From Pseudonocardia broussonetiae (lineage in GTDB: Bacteria > Actinomycetota > Actinomycetes > Mycobacteriales > Pseudonocardiaceae): 64,000 nucleotides of DNA. The stretch spans positions 5,401,501 to 5,465,500 of the forward strand of contig NZ_CP053564.1 in assembly GCF_013155125.1 (NCBI RefSeq). Direction: 5' to 3'. Shown here in pieces: positions 27,801-34,200 of this stretch. Position numbers and translations under genes: made by a program. Positions within the stretch are counted from its first letter, which is position 1. Every line of letters starts with the position of its first letter. The notes beneath the pieces are model-generated. The model was given only the letters and a program-made list of their open reading frames with translations. It was not told the DNA's origin and did not search any database.

Positions 27801-28104
27801 ACACCACCCCCGCTGCCGCGCACGCCCGCGCCAGCGCCGGGTTCTCCGACAGGAAGCCGTAGCCGGGGTGCAGCGCGTCGCAGCCGGAATCGACCGCGGC
27901 GGCCACTACGGCGTCGACGTCGAGGTAGGCGGCCGGACCGGCCCCGGGCAGCCGCACCGCCGCGTCGGCACGGGCGACGTGCGCGCAGGTCGCGTCGTCG
28001 TCGGGATGGACCGCGACCGTCCGGATCCCCAGCGCGGCCGCCGTGGCGAGCACCCGCACCGCGACCTCCCCGCGGTTGGCCACCAGCAGCGCCCGCACCG
28101 TCAT
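24883..28104 (-). CDS. Single-chain biotin-dependent acyl-CoA carboxylase (BC-BCCP-CT fusion)
   Basis: One polypeptide of 1073 residues carrying all carboxylase activities. Biotin carboxylase is at about 1-455 (LLVANRGEVAVR, HPGYGFLSENP, glycine-rich KALAGGGGRG, EVNPRLQVEHTVTE). The biotin carrier has biotinyl Lys515 in LEAMKMQHG. The carboxyltransferase is at about 590-1073 with its two crotonase-like halves (oxyanion GYCFAGNAALAG and AYGLGAMAMCGGS). This layout matches the single-chain long-chain acyl-CoA carboxylase known from mycobacteria. ATG 28104 is used; an upstream in-frame ATG at 28230 would add 42 low-complexity residues. The radical SAM gene follows after seven bases. Confidence 0.93.
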   Translation of the reverse strand: MTVRALLVANRGEVAVRVLATAAALGIRTVAVHPDDDATCAHVARADAAVRLPGAGPAAYLDVDAVVAAAVDSGCDALHPGYGFLSENPALARACAAAGVVSVGPSAQALELFGDKTAARARARELGVPVLEGTDGPTDEAAARAFLDGLGPGGAVMVKALAGGGGRGTRPVTRAADLPEVLRQCAAEAQAAFGDGTLYVERLLAPARHVEVQVLGDGHGAPVVLGDRDCSLQRRRQKLVEIGPAPDLDPAVRSRLHAAARDLVGSLPYAGLATVEFLVGADGFAFLEVNPRLQVEHTVTEEVTGLDLVELALRVAGGATLGELVLSSPPLGRGVAVQCRVNTEVLRPDGTVEPGGGVLSRFQPPSGRGVRVDTHGYAGYEVGPRYDSLLAKVVVSGDDLAVAAARAGRALGEFDVAGVPTTIGLLRALLERVTEPGVLDTGYVDAHVAELAAAPSAAAVTAAAPTRPAAAGDRPVPDGAEALRAPQQGVVVAVGAAAGDALAPGAELVVLEAMKMQHGVPAPRGGRVVEVRVAVGDAVAAGAVLAVLTGGVDDAAARDALTEVDPAHVRADLAEVLARHHGVSDAGRPEVTARRHGTGRRTARENVEDLVDAGSLVEYGALTIAAQRRRRSVEDLVARTPADGLVTATATVGGRPVAVMSYDYTVLAGTQGVHNHRKTDRLLTLATERSLPLVVFAEGGGGRPGDTDTSAVAQLDLPTFRLAAGLAGRVPTVAVVSGYCFAGNAALAGACDVVVATEGSSLGMGGPAMIEGGGLGVVAPGDVGPMAVQAANGVVDLLVADDAAAVDAVRRYLSYFAGPHEPGPVADQRRLRHLVPEDRLRAYAVRPVLETLCDTGSVLELRSGFGAGVVTALARLDGRPVGVLANDPTHLGGAIDGDAADKAARFLRLCQDHGLAVVSLCDTPGFMVGPDAERTGIVRRFGDFFVAGARLTVPRCAVVLRKAYGLGAMAMCGGSLHAPDLTVSWPTGEFGGMGLEGAVRLGFRAELDAIPDPDRRRERYSELVADYYERGRALSVATVFEVDDVVDPADTRDLLIGALAAASGPEWGPGPTR

Positions 28105-28200
28105 CCGCGTCCCGTCCCCCGTCGGCGGGCCCCGGCGGCCCGCGTCCCGGCGATCCTCGCAGCGGCCCCGGTCCGCAGGCGCGGCGCGTCCGGCGTCGAC

Positions 28201-28276
28201 CGGCTCGCACACAGGCCGCGGGGCCCGCACACAGGGCCGGACCTGTGTGCCGACCCCCGGAGGTGTGTGCGAGCCG
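28201..28276 (-). terminator. Nested double hairpin directly after the marR gene
   Basis: Outer arms CGGCTCGCACACA (28201-28213) and TGTGTGCGAGCCG (28264-28276) enclose inner arms GCACACAGG (28227-28235) and CCTGTGTGC (28242-28250). The element abuts the marR stop codon (28277-28279, minus strand) with no gap. The CACACA core occurs four times, twice in each orientation. It also separates marR from the carboxylase start at 28104. Confidence 0.65.
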
Positions 28277-28777
28277 CTACCCGGCGGGCTCGACGCGCGA
28301 CAGCCACGTCGTCAGCAGGGCCTCCAGCGCCGCGGCCTCGTCGGGGGTCAGGGCGTCGAGCAGGCGGCGCTCGTTGCGCATGTGCTCGGTGAACGCCCGG
28401 TCGACGAGCCCGCGCCCGGCGTCGGTGAGGGCGACGACCCGGCCGCGCCCGTCGTCGGTGGCGGGACGGCGGGTGACCAGCCCGGCCTCGACGAGCCGGT
28501 CGAGCCGCTTGGTCATCGCACCCGTCGTGACCATCGTGAAGCGGGCCAGCTCACCGGGTGCGCGCTCGAACGGGGCCCCGGCGCGGCGCAGCGCGGCGAG
28601 GACGTCGAACTCCCCCTCGGTGAGGCCGTGGCGCCGGTAGACGACGCACAGCTCGTCGGTCAGCCGCGACGCCAGCCGGTGCAGCCGCCCGATCACCCCC
28701 TGCGGCGACACGTCGACGTCGGGGCGCTCGCGGGCCCACTCGGCCTGGATCCGGGCGACGTGGTCGGGCTCGCTCAT
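28277..28777 (-). CDS. MarR-family transcriptional regulator
   Basis: A 166-residue winged-helix regulator: recognition region LARFTMVTTGAMTKRLDRLVEAGLV and wing RRPATDDGRGRVVALT. No obvious sensing cysteine other than Cys44. It diverges from an EamA exporter gene; two palindromes in the 39-base gap point to joint control of both genes. By analogy with MarR/efflux pairs, a small molecule would release repression (inference). Confidence 0.9.
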   Translation of the reverse strand: MSEPDHVARIQAEWARERPDVDVSPQGVIGRLHRLASRLTDELCVVYRRHGLTEGEFDVLAALRRAGAPFERAPGELARFTMVTTGAMTKRLDRLVEAGLVTRRPATDDGRGRVVALTDAGRGLVDRAFTEHMRNERRLLDALTPDEAAALEALLTTWLSRVEPAG

Positions 28778-28787
28778 CCGCCCACTG

Positions 28788-28824
28788 TAGCTTCCCAGGA
28801 AGCTATAGTCGCTTCCGTGGAAGC
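28788..28824. promoter_or_regulatory. Two-site operator between marR and eamA-type genes
   Basis: Site 1 is TAGCTTCCCAGGAAGCTA (28788-28805), an 18-bp inverted repeat. Site 2 is GCTTCCGTGGAAGC (28811-28824). Their centres are 21 bp apart, two helical turns. Site 2 contains the GTG start codon of the exporter (28817), so repressor binding would cover the translation start and the transcript may be leaderless. Confidence 0.8.
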
Positions 28825-30130
28825 TACCTGGCGGTGGGTCCTGGTCACGGCGGTCGCGCCGGTGGCCTGGGGCAGCACCTACTACGTGACGCGCGAGTTC
28901 CTCCCGGCCGACCACCCGCTCTTCGGCGCCGCCGTCCGGGCCCTGCCCGCCGGGCTGCTGCTGCTCCTGGTCTGCCGGACCCTGCCGCGGGGCGCGTGGT
29001 GGTGGCGCTCGCTCGTGCTGGGTGTGCTGAACACCAGCGGGTTCTTCGCCCTGGTCTACCTCGCGGCGCAGCTGCTGCCCACGAGCGTCGCGGCGGTGGT
29101 GATGGCTACCTCGCCGGTGACGATGATGCTGGTCGCCTGGGCCGTGCTGGGCCGGCGGCCCGCGCTGCTGCCCGTCGCCGGAGCGCTGCTGGGCATCGCC
29201 GGCGTGGTCACGATGCTGCTCACCGGAGGCGGCGCGGTCAGCGTCGCCGGGGTGGCGGCGTCGGTCGCGGCGATGCTCCTGTCGTCGGTCGGCTACGTGC
29301 TCGCGCAGAAGTGGGGCGGGGAGGTGCCGGTGCTCGCCTCGACGGCCTGGCAGCTCGTGGCGGGCGGCCTCGTGATCCTCCCGGTGGCCGTGCTCGTCGA
29401 GGGTGCGCCGCCGGTCCTGGACGCGCCGGCCGTCGCGGGCTTCGCCTACGTCAGCCTCGTCGCGACCGCGCTGGCGTTCACGGCGTGGTTCACCGGCCTG
29501 CGCCACCTCGACGCCGGGACCGTCGGGCTCGTCGGACTGCTCAACCCGGTCACCGGCGTCCTGCTCGGCACCGCGCTGGCCGCCGAGGCCCTGACCGGGC
29601 GCCAGGCCGCCGGGATCGCCCTCGTGCTGGTGGGCATCGCGGCGGGCCGGCCGTCCCGGCGGCGCGGGACCTACCGGACGCGCCCGCCCGCGTGCGCGGC
29701 CACCGCGAAGCCGACCGCGGTCAGGACCCAGGCCAGCACGTCCAGCAGCGGGACGGGCACGACCACCGCGAACACCAGGTGCAGCGGCTGGGAGGCGATC
29801 AGCCCGACGGCGACCGCCCTGGGCAGCACCCGCCAGAGCGCGACGCCGAGCAGCACGGTGCCGACGATGTGCCCGACCACGAAGACGACCGCCGCGACCG
29901 CGGAGACCGGGTGCGCCTCGGTCGCCGCGACCAGGGCCCCGACGGACGCCGGTGGCTGCCCGACCGCCGCGCCGGCCAGCGCCACCTGGTCGGACGCCAC
30001 GACGAAGAACAGGCTGGTGAACCCCAGCCAGGACACGACGGCGGCGACCCGGCCCAGCACCGGGCGGGCGGCCGCGGCGGCCCGGCCGACGATCAGCACC
30101 CCGAGCGGCAGCGTGAGCAGGGCGAGGTAG
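28817..30130 (+). CDS. EamA-family transporter (DMT superfamily), with abnormal C-terminal extension
   Basis: About 285 residues form a normal ten-helix drug/metabolite transporter with two EamA halves: WGSTYYVTREFLP at the start, FFALVYLAAQLLPTSVAAVV, and VGLVGLLNPVTGVLLG at the end. No stop codon occurs where the domain ends (about 29670). The frame then runs on for about 152 residues of Thr/Ala/Ser/Arg-rich sequence antisense to the next gene, to a stop at 30128-30130. The extension looks non-native: a lost stop codon or a frameshift near 29670. Start GTG 28817 lies inside an operator palindrome and has no ribosome site. Confidence 0.8.
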   Translation: MEATWRWVLVTAVAPVAWGSTYYVTREFLPADHPLFGAAVRALPAGLLLLLVCRTLPRGAWWWRSLVLGVLNTSGFFALVYLAAQLLPTSVAAVVMATSPVTMMLVAWAVLGRRPALLPVAGALLGIAGVVTMLLTGGGAVSVAGVAASVAAMLLSSVGYVLAQKWGGEVPVLASTAWQLVAGGLVILPVAVLVEGAPPVLDAPAVAGFAYVSLVATALAFTAWFTGLRHLDAGTVGLVGLLNPVTGVLLGTALAAEALTGRQAAGIALVLVGIAAGRPSRRRGTYRTRPPACAATAKPTAVRTQASTSSSGTGTTTANTRCSGWEAISPTATALGSTRQSATPSSTVPTMCPTTKTTAATAETGCASVAATRAPTDAGGCPTAAPASATWSDATTKNRLVNPSQDTTAATRPSTGRAAAAARPTISTPSGSVSRAR

Positions 30131-30321
30131 GTGAGCCCGAGCACGGCGGCCTGGGCGCCGGGGGCCGCGGCCACCGCGGCGGCGATGGTCGTCGGGTCGT
30201 CGACGGTGGAGTGGGGCAGCACGCCGCGCAGGACCGCGATGGCCAGCGGGCCGGCGGCCGCGAGCGCCACGGTGGCCGGCAGGGCGCGGACGAGGGGCGG
30301 GGTGTCGGTGGTGGTCGTCAT
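29671..30321 (-). CDS. Multi-pass membrane protein (DUF4386-like)
   Basis: A 216-residue protein with six or so hydrophobic segments: AAAGPLAIAVLRGVLP, LGLTYLALLTLPLGVLIVG, VSWLGFTSLFFVVASD and others. Architecture resembles DUF4386 membrane proteins; function unknown. Residue usage is normal for a membrane protein, which argues that this strand, not the overlapping tail of the EamA frame, is the real coding strand at 29671-30130. ATG 30321 diverges from the histidine kinase. Confidence 0.75.
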   Translation of the reverse strand: MTTTTDTPPLVRALPATVALAAAGPLAIAVLRGVLPHSTVDDPTTIAAAVAAAPGAQAAVLGLTYLALLTLPLGVLIVGRAAAAARPVLGRVAAVVSWLGFTSLFFVVASDQVALAGAAVGQPPASVGALVAATEAHPVSAVAAVVFVVGHIVGTVLLGVALWRVLPRAVAVGLIASQPLHLVFAVVVPVPLLDVLAWVLTAVGFAVAAHAGGRVR

Positions 30322-30378
30322 GGCCGGAACGGTCCGTCCGCGGGACCCCCGCCCGGAAGGGCGACCGGGCCGGGAGCA

Positions 30379-30419
30379 CCCGGGAAGGATCCCGGGCCCA
30401 CCCGGGACCGCGGCCCGGG
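30379..30419. promoter_or_regulatory. Cluster of four CCCGGG hexamers in a divergent promoter
   Basis: CCCGGG occurs at 30379, 30391, 30401 and 30414, three of them followed by A, in the 131-base gap between the membrane protein and the sensor kinase. Spacing is 10-13 bases, one site per helical turn. Possibly a binding array for the cognate response regulator; in GC-rich DNA chance clustering cannot be excluded. Confidence 0.35.
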
Positions 30420-30452
30420 ACACCGGGCCGTCGCCTGCGCCACACTGGCGCC

Positions 30453-32486
30453 GTGACCAGCACGGACCCCGCCCGCAGGCGGCGACACGGCGCCGCTGCG
30501 CCCACCGTGGCCGCGCTCGTCCTGGCCGTGCTCGTCGCGGCCGAGACCGCCACGGCGGTCGTGGCCGCCGTGGCGGCGGGCTGGACCCTCGACGCGGCGG
30601 TCGAGGCGTTCGTCGTGTCCAACGCGGTGATCGGGCTGTCCTGCGGGGTGGCCGGGGTGCTGCTCGCCGGGCAGCGCCCGGGCAACCCGGTCGGCTGGCT
30701 GCTGCTCGGCGCCGCGGTCGCCCAGTCCGGCACGGCGGCCTCCACCCCGCTGCTCGACCTGGCCGCGACCGCGGGGGCCCCGACCGCGGTGCTGCGCGCA
30801 CTGGCCACGGTCGCGGCCTGGTCCTGGCCCTGGTCGATCGGCCTGTTCCTGCCGCTCGCGCTGCTGCTGTTCCCCGACGGGCGGCTCCCGGGCCCGCGCT
30901 GGCGGGCCGCGGCCGGGCTGACGGCGGTCAGCGGCCTGCTGTTCGCCACGAGCGTCGGCGCCGACCCGGCCGGGGTGCCCACGTCGCGGGGGCCGGTGGC
31001 GCCGTGGCCCGTGCTGCCCGGCTACGCGGGGCTGGCGCCGCTGTGGACGGGGACCGAGCTGCTCAACCTCGCCGTCTACGTGCTCGCCGTGGCCGCGCTG
31101 GTGCTGCGCTACCGCCGCGGCGACGAGCAGCGCCGCCGCCAGCTGTTGTGGCTGGTGCTCGCCCTGCTGCTCGTCACGGTGATCTTCGTGCCGTGGGGCC
31201 TGTTCGACGCCGGCCCGGTCCTGCAGCTGCTGGCGATCGCGCTCGTGCCCGGCGCGATGACCGTCGCCGTCCTGCGCCACCAGCTGCTCGACATCCGGCT
31301 CGTCCTCTCCCGCACCGTGGTCTACCTGCTGCTGACGGCGCTGGTCACGGCCGCGTACCTGGGCCTGGTGGCGCTCGGCGGCACCGCGCTGCGCGGTCCG
31401 GTGGTCGGTGGCACCGCGGTCGGTGACGCGGTGCTGGCGACGCTCGTGGTCGCGGTCGCCTTCCACCCCGTGCGGACGTGGCTGCAGCGGCTGGTCGACC
31501 GGGCTCTGTACGGTGACCGCTCCGACCCGGCCCGCGCCCTGGCCGGGGTCGGCGAGCGGTTGCGCGCGGCGGACGCGTCGTCGGACTCCGCGGGCGGCGG
31601 CGTCGACGCGGCGCTCGCCGCGGTCTGCGAGGCGCTGCGCCTGCCCTACGCGGCCGTCGTCCGCGACGGCGGGGTGCGGTGGGCCCACGGCACCGCGCCC
31701 GGGGCGACGCAGGGCGTGCCGCTGGTCTACCGCGGCGAGGACGTCGGCGAGCTGGTCGTCGGGGCCCGCCCCGGGCAGCGCAGCCTGGGGCGGGCCGACC
31801 GGGCGGCGTGCGAGGTGCTGGCCGTGCCGCTCGCCGTCGCCGTGCGCGCCACGGACCTCTCCGCGACGCTGCAGCGCTCCCGGGAGCGGATCGTCGCCGC
31901 GCGGGAGGAGGAGCGGCGACGCCTGCGCCGCGACCTGCACGACGGCCTCGGCCCGGTGCTCACCGGCATCTCCTTCCAGGCCGACGCCGCCGGGAACCTC
32001 CTCGCCACCGATCCCGCGGCCGCCGCCGCGCAGCTCACCGCCCTGCGCGCCGCCGCGACCGAGGCGATCGCCGACGTCCGGCGCCTGGTGCTCGACCTGC
32101 GCCCGCCCGCGCTCGACGAGGTCGGGCTGGTCGAGGCGCTGCGCCGGCACGCCGTCCGGCTCGGGACCGGCACGCCCGCGGTCGTCGTCCACGCCGAGGA
32201 CCCGCTGCCGGCGCTGCCCGCCGCGGTGGAGGTGGCCGCGTACCGGATCGCGGCCGAGGCGATGACCAACGCCGTGCGGCACTCCGGCGGCGACCGCGTC
32301 GACCTGCGGATCAGCGTCGCCGACGGCCTGCGCCTCGACGTGCGCGACGACGGCCGCACCGGCCCCGCGTGGACGCCGGGCACCGGCATGACCTCGATGA
32401 CCGAACGGGCGGCCGAGCTCGGTGGCACGGTCGTCGTCGGACCCTCCGACGGGGGCGGGCGCGTCGCGGCCCGGCTGCCGCTGTGA
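30453..32486 (+). CDS. Sensor histidine kinase (HisKA_3 / NarL-type partner)
   Basis: A 677-residue membrane sensor. The first half has about eight membrane helices. A GAF-like region (about 380-470) precedes a HisKA_3 dimerisation domain with phospho-acceptor His496 in RRDLHDGLGPVLTGI. The GHKL ATPase domain carries the N-box EAMTNAVRHSGG and the G-box LDVRDDGRTG. Start GTG 30453. Its stop overlaps the response regulator start (GTGA at 32483-32486). The signal sensed is unknown; LFPDGRLPGPRW in the membrane region is usual for this actinobacterial group. Confidence 0.92.
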   Translation: MTSTDPARRRRHGAAAPTVAALVLAVLVAAETATAVVAAVAAGWTLDAAVEAFVVSNAVIGLSCGVAGVLLAGQRPGNPVGWLLLGAAVAQSGTAASTPLLDLAATAGAPTAVLRALATVAAWSWPWSIGLFLPLALLLFPDGRLPGPRWRAAAGLTAVSGLLFATSVGADPAGVPTSRGPVAPWPVLPGYAGLAPLWTGTELLNLAVYVLAVAALVLRYRRGDEQRRRQLLWLVLALLLVTVIFVPWGLFDAGPVLQLLAIALVPGAMTVAVLRHQLLDIRLVLSRTVVYLLLTALVTAAYLGLVALGGTALRGPVVGGTAVGDAVLATLVVAVAFHPVRTWLQRLVDRALYGDRSDPARALAGVGERLRAADASSDSAGGGVDAALAAVCEALRLPYAAVVRDGGVRWAHGTAPGATQGVPLVYRGEDVGELVVGARPGQRSLGRADRAACEVLAVPLAVAVRATDLSATLQRSRERIVAAREEERRRLRRDLHDGLGPVLTGISFQADAAGNLLATDPAAAAAQLTALRAAATEAIADVRRLVLDLRPPALDEVGLVEALRRHAVRLGTGTPAVVVHAEDPLPALPAAVEVAAYRIAAEAMTNAVRHSGGDRVDLRISVADGLRLDVRDDGRTGPAWTPGTGMTSMTERAAELGGTVVVGPSDGGGRVAARLPL

Positions 32487-33139
32487 GCGTGCGGGTGGTG
32501 GTCGCCGACGACCACCCCGTGGTCCGCGACGGGCTGTCCGCGCTGCTGGGGACGCGCGCCGGGATCGAGGTCGTCGGCTGCGCGTCCGGTGGGCGCGAGG
32601 CCGTGCGGCTGGCCGTGACCCTGCGGCCCGACGTGCTGGTGCTCGACGTGCAGATGCCCGACCTGCACGGCGTCGCCGCCGCCCGGGAGATCGCCCGCGA
32701 CGCGCCGGGCGTGGCTGTGCTCATGCTGACGATGTTCGACGACGACGACTCGGTCTTCGCCGCCATGCGCGCCGGCGCCCGCGGGTACCTGCTCAAGGGC
32801 GCGTCCCAGGACGAGATCGCGCGCGCGATCCACGCCGTCGCGGCCGGGGAGGCGATCTTCGGGCCGGGTGTGGCGCGGCGGCTGCTCGAGCAGCTCGCGG
32901 GCCCGGGCGCGGCGGCCGTCCCGTTCCCGGACCTCACGCCGCGCGAGCGGGACGTGCTGGAGCTGCTCACCACCGGGATGCCGACCGCCGACATCGGGCG
33001 CAGGCTCGGGCTGGCCGCGAAGACGGTCACCAATCACCTGTCGTCGGTGTTCGCGAAGCTGCAGGTGCCCGGCCGGGCGGAGGCCGTCGAGCGGGCGCGG
33101 CGGGCCGGCATGGGGCCGGCGCGCGAGCCCGACCGGTAG
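32483..33139 (+). CDS. LuxR/NarL-family response regulator
   Basis: A 218-residue regulator. The receiver domain has phospho-acceptor Asp55 (VLVLDVQMPD), acidic pocket VADDHP, the conserved Thr in MLTMFDDD and Lys in YLLKGAS. The C-terminal LuxR helix-turn-helix is LTPRERDVLELLTTGM... with TVTNHLSSVFAKLQV. Translationally coupled to the kinase gene, so it is its partner. Confidence 0.94.
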   Translation: MSVRVVVADDHPVVRDGLSALLGTRAGIEVVGCASGGREAVRLAVTLRPDVLVLDVQMPDLHGVAAAREIARDAPGVAVLMLTMFDDDDSVFAAMRAGARGYLLKGASQDEIARAIHAVAAGEAIFGPGVARRLLEQLAGPGAAAVPFPDLTPRERDVLELLTTGMPTADIGRRLGLAAKTVTNHLSSVFAKLQVPGRAEAVERARRAGMGPAREPDR

Positions 33140-33145
33140 GGCGCG

Positions 33146-34006
33146 TCAGGCCGCCAGCGCGTCGGCGAACACCTCGGGCGCCTCGACCGGCACGAAGTGC
33201 CCCACCCCGTCGACCGGCACCACGGTGACGTCGGAGAAGAACTCGCCGAGCCGGTCGGACCACTCCCGGGGGAACAGCGGGTCGGCGTCGGCCCACAGGA
33301 ACCGGGTGGGCACCGCGATCCGGTCGGCCGGGGCGGGCGCGGTCTCCCCCAGGAACCGCCCGACGACCGACGCCACCGCGCGGTACCAGCCGATCGACGC
33401 GACGAACGCGCCCGGCGCGCCGTAGACGGCGGCGAGGTGGTCGAGGCGGTCGTCGGACGGGGTGAAGCCCGGCCCGGACCAGTGCGTCCAGAAGTGGCGC
33501 AGGTAGGCGCGGACCCGGCCGACGTCACCGTCGACGAGCTCGCGGGCCAGGTCGAGCCGGTGGAAGGACTGATACCAGAACTCGCCCATCGGCTGCTCGG
33601 TGAGGATCCGCGCCCCGACGCCGGGCCCGGGCGGGGTCACGACGAGGGCGCGCACGAGGTCGGGCCGGTCGGCGGCGAGGCGCTGGGCGACGCGGCTGCC
33701 GATGTCGTAGCCCCCGACGGCCACGCCGCGCAGACCCAGCTCGTCGAGCAGCCCCGCGACGCTGCGGGCCTGCGCGTCGACGCCGTAGTACCGGGCGGGG
33801 TCGAGGTCGTGCTTGTCGGACCCGCCGAACCCGCGCAGGTCGGGCACGACGACGTCGTGGCCGGTACCGGCGAGCCGTTCGGCCACCCCGGCGTGGTCGG
33901 TCCGGTCCCCCGGCCAGCCGTGCAGCAGCAGGACCGGTGGCCCGGTGGGCGGTCCCGTCCGGTCGTGGGCGAGGCGGAAGCCGTCGATCGGCGCGGACAG
34001 GGGCAT
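33146..34006 (-). CDS. Epoxide hydrolase-like alpha/beta hydrolase
   Basis: A 286-residue hydrolase with an aspartate nucleophile: HGWPG oxyanion motif at 29-33, Asp101 in VAVGGYDIGSR, cap domain with Tyr/His-rich FWYQSFHRLDLARELV, acid in LWADADPLFP and base His in GVGHFVPVE. Asp rather than Ser marks epoxide hydrolases and dehalogenases; HGWPG favours epoxide hydrolase. AGGAG before ATG 34006. Divergent from the catabolic operon starting at 34197 and sharing its palindromic operator. Confidence 0.87.
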   Translation of the reverse strand: MPLSAPIDGFRLAHDRTGPPTGPPVLLLHGWPGDRTDHAGVAERLAGTGHDVVVPDLRGFGGSDKHDLDPARYYGVDAQARSVAGLLDELGLRGVAVGGYDIGSRVAQRLAADRPDLVRALVVTPPGPGVGARILTEQPMGEFWYQSFHRLDLARELVDGDVGRVRAYLRHFWTHWSGPGFTPSDDRLDHLAAVYGAPGAFVASIGWYRAVASVVGRFLGETAPAPADRIAVPTRFLWADADPLFPREWSDRLGEFFSDVTVVPVDGVGHFVPVEAPEVFADALAA

Positions 34007-34080
34007 GCGGACTCCTGGCGGTCGGACGGGCCGCGGGACCCGGCGGGAGCCCGATCCTCCGCCCGCCGGGCCGCCGCGCG

Positions 34081-34098
34081 GTTGGAGGCGGGTCCAAC
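34081..34098. promoter_or_regulatory. Palindromic operator GTTGGA-N6-TCCAAC (copy 1)
   Basis: GTTGGAGGCGGGTCCAAC lies in the divergent promoter of the epoxide hydrolase and the CoA ligase operon. The same 18-bp architecture recurs at 44929-44946 in the other divergent promoter of this catabolic block. Confidence 0.7.
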
Positions 34099-34163
34099 GC
34101 GGAGCGCCGACGGTTGTGCTGCGCACCGTGTCGCGCACCCCGTCCCCCGGCCGACGATCGGTG

Positions 34164-34200
34164 CATGAGCAGCGTCGCCCGTCGTCGGGAGTCTTCATGA
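34164..34200 (+). other. Possible 11-codon leader ORF overlapping the ligase start
   Basis: ATG 34164 opens MSSVARRRESS, and its TGA (34198-34200) overlaps the ATG of the ligase gene at 34197 (ATGA). It could couple translation to the first structural gene; three consecutive Arg codons are notable. No clear ribosome site lies before it, so it may be fortuitous. Confidence 0.3.
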
